The notes below the pieces were generated by a model. The model had not been told where the DNA came from. It worked only from the letters and a program-made list of their open reading frames with translations, and searched no databases. Below, one piece after another: positions 1-19,600 of a DNA stretch of 64,000 bases. Both the position numbers and the translations under genes were made by a program. Source of the stretch: Leuctra nigra (lineage: Eukaryota; Arthropoda; Insecta; Plecoptera; Leuctridae); the NCBI GenBank assembly GCA_934045905.1, contig OW203769.1, positions 18,259,705 through 18,323,704 of the forward strand. The letters are read 5' to 3'. Position 1 is the stretch's first letter. Each line of letters begins with the position of its first letter.

Positions 1-339
1 ACATTCTTTCATATCTCGCCTTACAAGCTGGTCTAGCCATAGATAATATTATGTACACTCACTTCGTTGTCTAGCATATCATTTATTGATGGTAATCATC
101 AAAAGGGGGGGAGGGGGAGAGATCTTTCACACTCCCACTTTAGAGATGATTTATTTTGCCTCTCACTTTAAATGCACTTGTGTTGTCGATAAGCTTTGTT
201 TTAACACGGATCCTCATTTACATGTACACTTGGCTAAAGTAAAAACGACCGTATTATAGGAAACGGATTGTCCGCTCATCATGGTCCTTGACAGATAATC
301 ATTGTTATTATCAATGAAATCAGAGCTCACCTACTAGAG

Positions 340-2330
340 TTAGAGATTATTTATTGAACCAGGAAAACGCTCTGTGTAACGCGTTGATAAGCGAGCCTTC
401 CCTTTGCATGCGAATTCGAAAGTTTCTGCTCTACCAATCTTGGAAAGAGCCGAAACGAAATGCATCAACAATGGAGCAGTTATAAAAACCTGACATTCAT
501 TTGATGCATAAAATGTAAAACACACAAACGACCGACAGATAACTCTGAAAATTTAGAACAACACCTTATATCGTTTACAATACCTTGTATATGCGCAAAA
601 TTGCAGGCCGATTTGTTGAACGGGCTGGCGAAAGCGAGCCTTGAAAATGCATAACTGCCACAGCTCTTCTCACTTTCTCAATTGTTTTGTTATTATCAAA
701 ACGATTATATCATATTTACATTGATTTGATTTGAATAAAACACTAACAACACTTTTATTATGTTTAAAAGTCATAAACACATGTATTTTAACGAAAATTC
801 ACGTGAAATATAATTTACAACACTTTCTGACAGTTCTTCGTTTGTTTACACCGGCCATCTTGGACATCGGCCTGGTGGATGAAAGTCCGCGGAACCAAGC
901 TGAACATGCAGTCAGCGACCAGTCATGTAGGAGGCAGTGAAATCGGACCACCGAGCGCCAATGAGTGGATGAGACGGTCGGCATACCAGTCGCGAACACC
1001 CGGACGACGACGTCTTATGAAGAATTTATCATTGACGATCGGAAGATCGGAAATACTACTCTTTCCGAAAACATTACTTTTCGAGCGGCAATTTTGAAAT
1101 GTGGAACGATCTTCAAAAACTGACGTTTTCCAACTTGTCAAATCCAATACAATGTTTTATTAACAACAACAGTGTGTAAAATCATCCATTGTAAAATCCT
1201 GTTACCAAGGTTAGTTTACTAACTAAACTAACTAATACTTTAATACTGTTTTAATTTAAACACGTAGGGATTTTGGTGAACATTCAAATGCAATATTGAG
1301 AGTACTACGTATAGGTACATTGGGACTCAGAAAATGTCAAATTAACATTTGAAATCCATTTGAATGGCAGTCCGCTTAACTGTACTCTTGCAAGTATATC
1401 AAAGTTGTTTCTAAAATTAACTGTGAATAATTTTAGCGTACGTCGTACTTTTCTGCAACTATGCTAATGGCGACGAATGAATGATTATGATGATGATTGG
1501 GAGATGATGATGATGATGATGAAGAATAGTATTAAAGGATATACGGTGGGAAGTAGCCGGCCGTGGCATATTAGTAAGGAACCTTCCCATCATTTACCTC
1601 TCGAAACACGAAATAATTCAGTATTCTTTATACTATACTCGCTATTCAATACTGCTTATACGTACACCAAAATGCTCGGTGTAACGCGTTGATAAGCGAG
1701 CACCGGTACGTGCAACACTAAGAATCAAAATTACCTAAAACACTCCAATAATCCAGTCAAATAATACAAAATTACTGCTACACCTGCTTTTCATTGAAAC
1801 TTAGTAAAAGCCACACTCAAAAATATTAAACAAAGTAAAATTATTTTGAAAAGTTAAAAAAATAATTAAAAAATTCAGTAATGTCTATCATTCAAAATAG
1901 ACAATTAGCTAAATGTATGAGCAAAAATATATGAAACATTTTTCCATTCCTTGTAAAGGTTAAGAAAACTCTTTGTCGACATGCAAAAGTTATGAATAAT
2001 TGCAGAAATAGATTGGTTGTTTCATAGAAATTGTGTTAACGAATTGATATTAAATCGATAAGTTTCCTAGTTGATAAAAAGTTTGAGGAATTACGCTCAA
2101 CTACTATAATTACTATTAGTATAATTAATATACTATACTATAGGGAAGTACTATAATTTTTAAAATATTATGAAAACTCCAATAAACAATACAAAGGTAC
2201 CTACTCTTCTTCAAGCAAAGAAAATAACTATATCGCATGTAAACTAACTAAAACTAACAGTTATGTAATATTTGTTACGTTTTCTAACAATAATACGTTG
2301 ATAAGTATAGGCACTTTCTGAAAGGGGCCC
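340..2330. repeat. Dispersed element, inverted copy of 23350-24300
   Basis: The segments 340-640 and 1660-2330 match, in reverse complement, the block 23350-24300. Shared landmarks are the motif AACGCGTTGATAAGCGAG at about 380 and 1682, the passage with the long A/T runs at 1790-1960, and the passage at 2190-2310 about a TATCGCATG stretch. The roughly 1 kb at 640-1660 is not in the other copy and looks like a later insertion. Seen by eye only; exact ends and class are unknown. Confidence 0.55.
1436..1625 (-). mobile_element. tRNA-derived SINE, fragment
   Basis: This matches the tail half of the SINE at 33868-34153: the GACGAATGAATGATTATGA block, then GATGATGATTGG, then a purine-rich spacer and the CCGTGGC-ATATTAGTAAGG block. 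The tRNA-like head is missing, so this copy is truncated or overwritten. It lies inside the insertion in the 340-2330 repeat. Confidence 0.6.
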
Positions 2331-2404
2331 TATTGACAGTTTCATATTTGAGGGTCAGCTTGCCCGTACCTCTAGTCAGACAATCTCGTCACCGCATTAC
2401 TGAC

Positions 2405-11155
<8,751 letters not shown>

Positions 11156-11196
11156 TGCATACGATCAGTCTATATGACCATCACATAAGATGATAC

Positions 11197-11600
11197 CAAG
11201 GGTGAATCCAGGATGAACTTTCGGAGAGGAAGGGCTGAAGGGGGGGGGGGGGGGGGGGGGGGAAACTACTAATATTTAGAAAAATCACAGTGAAATACGG
11301 GGTTCGGGGAAGCAGCTTCCGAGAAAATTTTGGACCAATTGTCATACGTTAAATTTGAAACGCAGTGTATAGCTATTTTGGGGAACTATAAATTACAAAA
11401 TATACCAAAATTGGTCTTAATTAAGAATAGGTAAATGTATTGCACTTATTAGGATATGTACAAGCATAGCCCCGGAAATTTTTTGGGGAATTTTAACATA
11501 ATTCTAACTATTATGGAACGTTTTTGACACGATTCGTCTATTTTTAAGTATTCTTTCCACATATTATTTTAAATGTGATTATTTTTTTTTGATGCCACCC
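11197..11600. mobile_element. hAT-like poly(G) MITE, relative of 20332-21001
   Basis: It starts CAAGGGTGAATCCAGGA, a variant of the terminus of the 20332-21001 element, followed by a G run of about 23 (11240-11262). In reverse orientation it carries the same internal blocks (AAAATCACAGTG, TAGCTATTTTGGGGAA, CATAGCCCCGG). It lacks the 220-bp inner insertion of the other copy. The right end near 11600 is uncertain. Confidence 0.6.
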
Positions 11601-11863
11601 TGATGTTCATATGTTCATATTTCAATAATTCCTGTTATATAACGTATAATTCGGAGTAATATGGAAAATAAAATTATTTAAAATTATACCTACTGGTATA
11701 TGGTACAGACATAGAAGTATGTTCAATGTATAAGCATTGGTTAGCATAGTTTTTATCAGAAATGTATAATATTTCTATAATTCCTGTGATGTATAATTTG
11801 GAGTGAGATAAAAAAATATTTAAAATTGAAACTGAACTGTACCGACAAACAATGTGCACTCAC

Positions 11864-12030
11864 TTGGCAAGATCTTGGCGTACGTGACCCAAGCAACGGC
11901 GCCTGTTCCTTCCTCGTTTAGAACTTTATTCTGGAGTGACACTTGAGTTCTATCCCCCTTGCTCCCGATGTCTCTGGCGTACGTGCTGCGACCGACCGAC
12001 TGACTGACTGAGTGAGGCAACGAGCGCGCT
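11864..12030 (-). other. Probable 5' untranslated exon of the SRCR gene
   Basis: A CG-richer block on the minus strand ends TTGCCAA followed by a strong donor GTGAGTGC at 11863. It lies about 700 bp upstream of the SRCR start codon, whose own upstream AG (CATATAG, 11170) could be the acceptor. Two CRE-type palindromes lie just upstream. The start near 12030 is a guess. Confidence 0.45.
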
Positions 12031-12046
12031 AGACACAGATGTCGCG

Positions 12047-12069
12047 TGACGTCAGACCAAGTGACGTCA
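12047..12069. promoter_or_regulatory. Two CRE-type palindromes upstream of the SRCR gene
   Basis: TGACGTCA occurs at 12047-12054 and again at 12062-12069, 15 bp apart, next to the presumed first exon of the SRCR gene. Consensus CREB/ATF sites in pairs are typical of promoters. Their use here is inferred only from position. Confidence 0.4.
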
Positions 12070-14289
12070 CATCACACTTCTTCCTCCAGCTTCTTGTGCA
12101 GTTGACTCCAGCATCTCAGACGCATGGGGTTACCATGGCAACGTGATGCACGAGCTATACAGATCATTCCAGTTGCATCATCTCGGCCTTTAATTGTCCA
12201 GTCATGTCTCAGAATAGGGACATGGAAATTTTTTTGAATGTATGAATTGTATCATGTATGAATGTTTGAATGTTTTTAATTTTTTTAAATGGACGCCCAC
12301 ATGAGCATCTACAGTGGGAGGGGGTGGCATGGGGGGGGGGGGGGGCGCTGTCCCTATGAATTCTCCAAAGACCGAAAAACTAAGAAAACACAAAAATAGT
12401 GTAAATACGCGTATTTAAATTAGTAATGTATAGACTTTTCGGAGGAAAGTGAATCAATTGCTCCTTTATTTTGAAAAATATAAAAAGTAACCCCTTTGAT
12501 ACAATAAAGTTTCAGCTTTGGCCCATACTGCACGCAATTTATGTATATTTTTTGTAGTGCCGAATATTTCCAAGGATATTTCTTCTGTTCTTCAGATGTA
12601 GAAGGCCAGAAGTCCGCTTCTAAATTTTGCGTTGCACACTTTTGGAATGATGTAATCAAACTATATAAATTGTCATTTGACTGATGCCAACAAATACATA
12701 GAAGTATTCTCTTACACAATGACTCGTGTCATTATTACAAAATATATGGATGAACCCAGAAATACTATTTTATGAGCTCAGCTGAAGAATCAATGAAATG
12801 GACATCCGCCCTTCTATCTCGGAGATACAGATTAATAGATACGTATTAAAAAGATTAAATAACCGTACATAATAATTTATACACAGTGATACACCAAGTA
12901 TATTTTGTCTTTTTAAACAATTTGATTGGAGCTCTGACTTAAACTTTTTATTTTTTTCTGAAATAGGAAATCTGAGTTAGGTTTTACACCAAGAAGGAAT
13001 AACCCATCCCTAAGATATAATTCTTAATCAATTAGCTATTGGTACGTTTGTATATACATCAGTTAAATCTAGTTGACTTGTATTAATTCATGACATACAT
13101 AAATGAATTGTTTTAACAACAGTAAATCAACTTGTTGATCGCTGACAAGCACGACACCGACATGCTCTATGCGGGGCCGCATGACGTCATTCTTAGTAGT
13201 GGATATGCTCGGTGAGGGGCCGTATTACATCATTTAGCATGTGCTCGAAAGTTCGAAACACAGTTGAGAATCTTTAGGAGAAATAGCGCAAAAAGTCATG
13301 AAAATGAAAACTATTTTAATTGATATACTATTAAAAAATTATGTTAATTATTAATTGTAGTTGATAAAACACGATATTTTTCTTAAAATTGGAGAAAAAA
13401 TAGATGGTTAGAAAATGATTGATCTACTACAGATATTTATTGGAGATTATCAAAATTGAAAAAGAATTTAAACTGAAAATAAAATTTATTTCATGATTTG
13501 TTTATAGTCCATAAATGAGTTTTGTATAATCAGGTTCATTTAGAAAAATATACCTATCAAAATTCTGAAAAATTATTCAGGTAAAATGTCAAATTTTGCT
13601 ATTATGGTGTTAAATGATGACGATTGATGTAAAATTAGTTTCACATAGTAAAAAAATACAGCACTTCAAATATTACTTGCAACTAGTCTACAACATATTA
13701 TGAAATATGAAATAAAATAGAACAAACGGTTTTCTTACTTGGACTTGACGGCGCCAGAGCGCAGCACTACACTTTACAATCCCTGAAGTCGATTAAGGAG
13801 TTCGCTTCTATGCCATGGGATGGGATGAAAAAGCACTCGCTGAAAATCAAAATAACCACTTGTGATATGAATCAGTTTTGTGCTCAATTGTTTAATAATA
13901 CGAAAAATACGTAAAATAGACGTATAATGACATGCGTTAATACAAACTAACGTCATAACCCAATTTTTACGAAAGGTAAGGGTGTTCGGGGGGGGGGGGG
14001 GGGGTGAGGGGGAGTAAACCGAAGCACATACCTTTAGACGAATTTATCTTTAGGACAAAATTAAATTGTTGGGGGGGGGGGGGGGGGGGGGGGGGGGAGG
14101 CAGCCCATTTTCCCCCATTGTAAGCGTCCTAAGAACATTACAAGAACTTATCCTATATCTTATGCTTATCTTATGCTTTATTATACCCGGGGAAAAAATA
14201 AAAGCGTGGAACAGACAAAACATATAAATAAAATAAAAAACAGGGTACACTTTGAAAAAGCATACAATAATAATGATTTCATTTTAATA
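12070..14289. other. Intergenic: SRCR / Rsph3 divergent interval
   Basis: No exon recognised. It holds poly(G) runs at 12331-12346, 13988-14004 and about 14071-14097 (up to 28 bases), a MITE relative at 12589-12840, and AT-rich unique-looking DNA at 12850-13740. Confidence 0.5.
12589..12840. mobile_element. MITE, uninterrupted relative of 9405-10020
   Basis: The termini (CAGATGTAGAAGGCCAGAAG and CCGCCCTTCTATCTCGGAG) are imperfect inverted repeats. The interior matches the other copy (GCGTTGCACACTTTTGGAATG, CTGATGCCAACAAATAC, ATGGATGAACCCAGAAATAC). It serves as the empty-site reference for the nested hAT-like insertion. Another relative is at 55890-56120. Confidence 0.6.
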
Positions 14290-14624
14290 TAAGAGCCAAA
14301 GAAATCAAAAAATCAATTTAAAATTAGATTATTAGAAAACGAAGAAAACAAAGCATCAAACAATATGGTTTTCTTCAATCAAACCATAGATGGTTGGAAT
14401 GAATTACCAGCCAACATAATAAACAATGAAAATATAAACAAGGCTGAAGTAAAAACATTTCGAAAACTTCTACAATTAAATTTAAATTTTGATAGAGATT
14501 AACCTATTTGATTGTGAATTGTTAATATTGTTATTTTATTAGTTATTAGTAATTCCTTGCCACTGTGATAATTTTTATTATTATTTTGTAAGATGTATGA
14601 ATAAATAAATAAATAAATAAATAA
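14290..14624 (+). mobile_element. LINE (non-LTR retrotransposon) 3' end, 5'-truncated
   Basis: The last about 70 codons of an ORF end at the TAA at 14500-14502. They include the signature found at the end of many reverse-transcriptase ORFs: NNMVFFNQTIDGWNELPANI, then AEVKTFRKLLQL. An A/T-rich 3' UTR and an (AAAT)n tail at about 14601-14624 follow. Everything upstream is missing, as in a typical 5'-truncated insertion. Confidence 0.8.
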
Positions 14625-15317
14625 CAAAAATCAAAAAATCTCAAGAAAATCAATAATAATCAATAAAACAATCTACTAAATCGCCTGCACTTGTTCGCCC
14701 CTCTAGTGATCGATGTGCCATGATCAACCACCCAGGTTGCCATGGACAACGGCAGGTATTGATAATAACAATGTAAGCAGCACGCACTGCCAGTGTCATC
14801 TGCCCGCATTCAGTCCATTCTCACATGTCATTCGACACACACTGAGCGCTCAGAAACTCGCGTAAACACAACTGTCTCAGCGCCTATGACCTTGGAAGAA
14901 CATTGTCCAGTACAACGCAGAGGCAAGAGAATATGTCAACACAAAATGCTACAACCAGATTGACGGATATCAAGTGAAGAAAGTGTGTTGTGTGAAGGTT
15001 TTTACGTAATATTTAAGACAATCGAATAAATGAAATCGGGTAAATGTAGTCAAAATTAGAATAATAATCAGGGAAAGGTACAAACTACGAAAAATAAACT
15101 TGGGGCGACGTTGTTTTATACCAAAGAACAAAGTCTAACAGACAGTATTATTACTCGTGGTTATAAACGAACGTGTTATAGCAAATAACTGTAAATATTG
15201 CGTAACTGTGAGTAGAACATACCTGTGACAGTGTACAGTGCAACAGTGCTCGTCGAAGATGACGTGTAGGTACAGTGCAAGGACAGTGCAAGCGAGTGGA
15301 CAGAAGATGAAGCAAAT
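14625..15317 (+). other. Probable promoter and 5' region of Rsph3
   Basis: Just upstream of the first Rsph3 exon copy. It holds a GC-richer stretch at 14770-14910 and a possible acceptor (GACGTGTAG at about 15261-15269) 49 bp before the first ATG. No TATA box was convincing. The transcription start could not be placed. Confidence 0.35.
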
Positions 15318-16666
15318 ATGACTGCTGACACGCCACTCAGGAGTCTAGTGACCCCGGGCGATGGAGTCTACAGCTACTCCAGCCAGCCCAGGCCCGCGCG
15401 AGCCAGGCCCAAGTACAGAGACAGTCCCACACTGTGAGTATTACACTTGTTACACAGTATGACAGAGCGAGTATGACTGCTGACACGCCACTCAGGAGTC
15501 TGGTGACCCCGGGCGATGGAGTCTACAGCTACTCCAGCCAGCCCAGGCCCGCGCGAGCCAGGCCCAAGTACAGAGACAGTCCCACATTGTGAGTACATGT
15601 CATTACACTTGTTACACAGTATGGCAGATGACTGCTGACACGCCACTCAGGAGTCTAGTGACCCCGGGCGATGGAGTCTACAGTTACTCCAGCCAGCCCA
15701 GGCCCGCGCGAGCCAGGCCCAAGTACAGAGACAGTCCCACACTGTGAGTATTACACTTGTTACACAGTATGACAGAGCGAGTATGACTGCTGACACGCCA
15801 CTCAGGAGTCTGGTGACCCCGGGCGATGGAGTCTACAGCTACTCCAGCCAGCCCAGGCCCGCGCGAGCCAGGCCCAAGTACAGAGACAGTCCCACATTGT
15901 GAGTACATGTCATTACACTTGTTACACAGTATGGCAGATGACTGCTGACACGCCACTCAGGAGTCTAGTGACCCCGGGCGATGGAGTCTACAGTTACTCC
16001 AGCCAGCCCAGGCCCGCGCGAGCCAGGCCCAAGTACAGAGACAGTCCCACATTGTGAGTATTACACTTGTTACACAGTATGACAGATGACTGCTGACACG
16101 CCACTCAGGAGTCTAGTGACCCCGGGCGATGGAGTCTACAGTTACTCCAGCCAGCCCAGGCCCGCGAGAGCCAGGCCCAAGTACAGAGACAGTCCCACAT
16201 TGTGAGTATTACACTTGTTACACAGTATGACAGAGCGAGTATGACTGCTGACACGCCACTCAGGAGTCTAGTGACCCCGGGCGATGGAGTCTACAGTTAC
16301 TCCAGCCAGCCCAGGCCCGCGAGAGCCAGGCCCAAGTACAGAGACAGTCCCACATTGTGAGTATTACACTTGTTACACAGTATGACAGAGCGAGTATGAC
16401 TGCTGACACGCCACTCAGGAGTCTAGTGACCCCGGGCGATGGAGTCTACAGTTACTCCAGCCAGCCCAGGCCCGCGAGAGCCAGGCCCAAGTACAGAGAC
16501 AGTCCCACATTGTGAGTATTACACTTGTTACACAGTATGACAGAGCGAGTATGACTGCTGACACGCCACTCAGGAGTCTAGTGACCCCGGGCGATGGGGT
16601 CTACAGCTACTCCAGCCAGCCCAGGCCCGCGCGAGCCAGGCCCAAGTACAGAGACAGTCCCACACT
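15318..16666 (+). repeat. Rsph3: Tandem array of nine Rsph3 first coding exons
   Basis: Nine 116-nt exon copies start at ATG 15318, 15473, 15628, 15783, 15938, 16086, 16241, 16396 and 16551. Spacing is 155 bp except one step of 148. Each has ATG, 38 open codons, two extra bases and a GTGAGT donor, so any copy fits exon 2 in phase. The peptide (MTADTPLRS... ending KYRDSPT) is the same in all; the five variable positions (CTA/CTG, GGA/GGG, AGC/AGT, CGA/AGA, CT/TT before A) are all silent. Copies 1-2 and 3-4 form 310-bp dimers. The linker TTACACTTGTTACACAG could act as an acceptor, but joining copies in series gives an early TGA, so one copy per message is expected. Confidence 0.95.
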
Positions 16667-19600
16667 GTGAGTACATGCCATAACACTTGTTACACAGCAT
16701 TACAATTTCCTTCAGCTGAGAGGCCACCACCGCCACATTCCCACCTTCCATCCTTATCTCTTCACCATCGTCTCCCAATCATAATCATAATCATTCATCC
16801 GTCGCCATCAGTCTAGTTGCAGAACAGTACGACGTTAAACATCGCTGAAATATAAAATACTGTGTCACAGTATGGGGTAAGGTAAGTATAGCATTGCCAG
16901 CGATATACACAGTCGCCCTGCTGGGGCTATTCCGACTACTGCAGGTAATTGTTGATATACAAGTTGGGGGAGGGGTTGGAAGGGCCTTGCCTAGTCACGC
17001 ACAAGGGGTAACTTGTAATCTAGTGGAGCGGTCGCTCCACGCCAGCCAAGTCGTACGGCGCGCGCACACACTCATTTAAAAAGGCTGGAGCAAACCCACT
17101 TTTACTGTAAGCATCAAAGTGGCATTTTCGGCCTACTGGATCTTAAAATTGGAAAATCTCACATTGTTGCGATATATCTTAATTTCGAGCTATGGCCCAC
17201 CCTACAACATATACCAAATTTGGGAACAATAGGTTACGCCCTTTGCGCGCTAGAGGGCCGTGAAAACAGTGTTTTAGGGCGGTTTTCATAATAATAATAA
17301 TAATAATAATAATCTCAGTAGTAGTAGTGGTAGTAGTAGTCTCCTGGAATTCAAATCCGGTAAACAGGCCACAGCCTAAACGGCTGAACCGATTGATTCC
17401 ACATTTTTACCACGTGTGCACTTTTGGCGTCTGATTTAACCTTCACCCCATGAATTTTTTGTGCCGCCATTTTGAAACCGGAAGTGACGTCATATCTCGT
17501 CAACGGCTGGACCGATTGGAACGAAAATTGCGCCAAACGATTCAGACGGTCATCTATATGCATGATAAGTAGCAAAAGACTGAACATTATGTTCAAGAAA
17601 CCGGAAATGACGTAATGAAATTTGAAATACATCGATTGGCTTTTTGGCAACAAAGGTTTAACCGATTATTTTGATATTTACCTATGTAACGTATGTACTT
17701 TTGACGTCTCATGTGACTTGTTATAAAACCAACCGGAAGCCGCCATTTTGAAACCGGAAGTGACATCATATCTCAATAACGGCTAAGTAGATTTCAACGA
17801 AACCAGTGCAAAACAATTTAGACGGTCAACTTTATGTATTATCATCAACAATATTTGCAGTTTCCCATACCTAAACCGGAAATGACGTCACACATTTTAA
17901 TAAACTCACAAATTTTTATTTTGATGCAATAAATATACTATTTGAGACAGCTTATAAAATTGTTATCATGTTTAAAATATACTTCAAGGGGTCAGAGATT
18001 TCAGCCGCCATTTTTAAACCGGAAGTAACGTCATATTTTAAAAACTGGTAGACAAATCGGTGTGAAACTAGCGCCAAACGATTCGGAAGGCCATCTCTAT
18101 GGAATATGAACAGTACAAATAGAATTTTCCTATTTATGAGACCGGAAATGACGTCATTCAAATTTATAAATTATTATAATTCCCTCCTATACAATAAATA
18201 CATATTCAGAAAGCTTAAAATGATACACATCATTTATAGAAATAAATTCTATGTGGCATTGCAGAAAGTTCAGCAGCCATTTTGAAAACCGAAGTGTTGC
18301 CATATCTCGGAACTGGGTTGACTGATTGGAATGAAACCTTTGCTATTCTTCGTGAAAGATCATTTAAAGCAATTTTTTAGGACCATAAACTGCTATTCAT
18401 TAGTGGTAACCAAATTGTAAAGGGTGATGATTTTTTAAAAGAATTTAGTAATTGTTCATTTCATATGTGTCACAAGTTGTTAGAATAAACTAAAGAAAGG
18501 AGTGATATCCCCATAAAAAAAACACTTCGTGTAAAAATACCAGCCAAGTCTCTTGTACTAAAAAAAATATATGAAATCTAAAAATTCTGCACTGAAAAGT
18601 AATGATATCAAAAAATTTGCCAAGTCAAAACTTTATTTGAAAATCAAAAAATACTTGGCGCATCGATTTTTTAGGGCATTTTAGGTATACTATATGTTTG
18701 TATATTTTATGTATTTTATATCTGGCCTATACTTCTAAGCTATTAATATACACGATGCGCCAAGTATTTTTTGATTTTCAATTAAAGTTTTGACTTGGCA
18801 AATTTTTTGATATCATTACTTTTCAGTGCAGAATTTTTAGATTTCATATATTTTTTTTAGTACAAGAGACTTGGCTGGTATTTTTACACGAAGTGTTTTT
18901 TTATGGGGATTAAGTTGACTCTACAATTACATTCAATCACGGACTATGAACTTAGTCGGCTCATTACTGTCCGAAAACATTGGTTGGTTTGTTATGTTTC
19001 TGTCTCAAAACATTGGTTGGTTTGTTATGTTTCTAACTCCACTCCAACTCGGCAACCTGCGGCTCCTTATTGGTACTTAAATGGCTCTTTATAATTTAAA
19101 TGAAGATCTGGAATCGAATAATTCAAAAATTCACATAAAAAAAACGCCCTGCGGGCTACACTAGAAGGTTGTTTCCTTCAGTTTGTTCATTATTGTGCCC
19201 CAGAATCACTTTTAAATTGTTGACATTCTAAAAACCATCCCTGCGGGGCAATAACTGAGGGGCTTCGTCATGAAGAAATTAGTTTCTACGCGCCTGTAGC
19301 AGTCACTATCAACCTGAACCTGGAAAGTGTAGACTGATAAGGTTGCTATTTGTGATTCAATGACTGTAGCAAAGAAGCATAAATATATCTGACATTTTGT
19401 CAGATAAAATTATGTTTTACCCTATTATAATCAAGATAAACTAGTCATGTTTTTATTATTTTCAGTGTTTTGTTATAGATTGCCTCTTGTTGTATTATTT
19501 ATTTATTTTTAATCCAATTGGCTCCTAGACCGAAGAAGATTGCCGACCCCTGGCATAGAGGCATGCATCTGCATGGTATATCGATGTGACAAACTAAATC

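Larger units (their letters stand above)
1..2404. other. Left flank: SRCR gene intron and dispersed repeats
   Basis: No coding exon is recognisable here. Because the SRCR gene reads leftwards and its last visible exon ends with a donor at 2404, this stretch is probably intron of that gene. Most of it (about 340-2330) is repeat-derived, with a tRNA-SINE fragment inside. There is a short G run near 104-118 and an imperfect (ATG)n run at 1485-1525. Confidence 0.6.

Noticed and set aside
15374..16778. Minus-strand ORFs with SSAILCNKCND and LGPGSRGPGLAGV repeats
   Set aside because: Antisense shadows of the Rsph3 exon array; the plus-strand frame has the family match, donors and silent-only variation.
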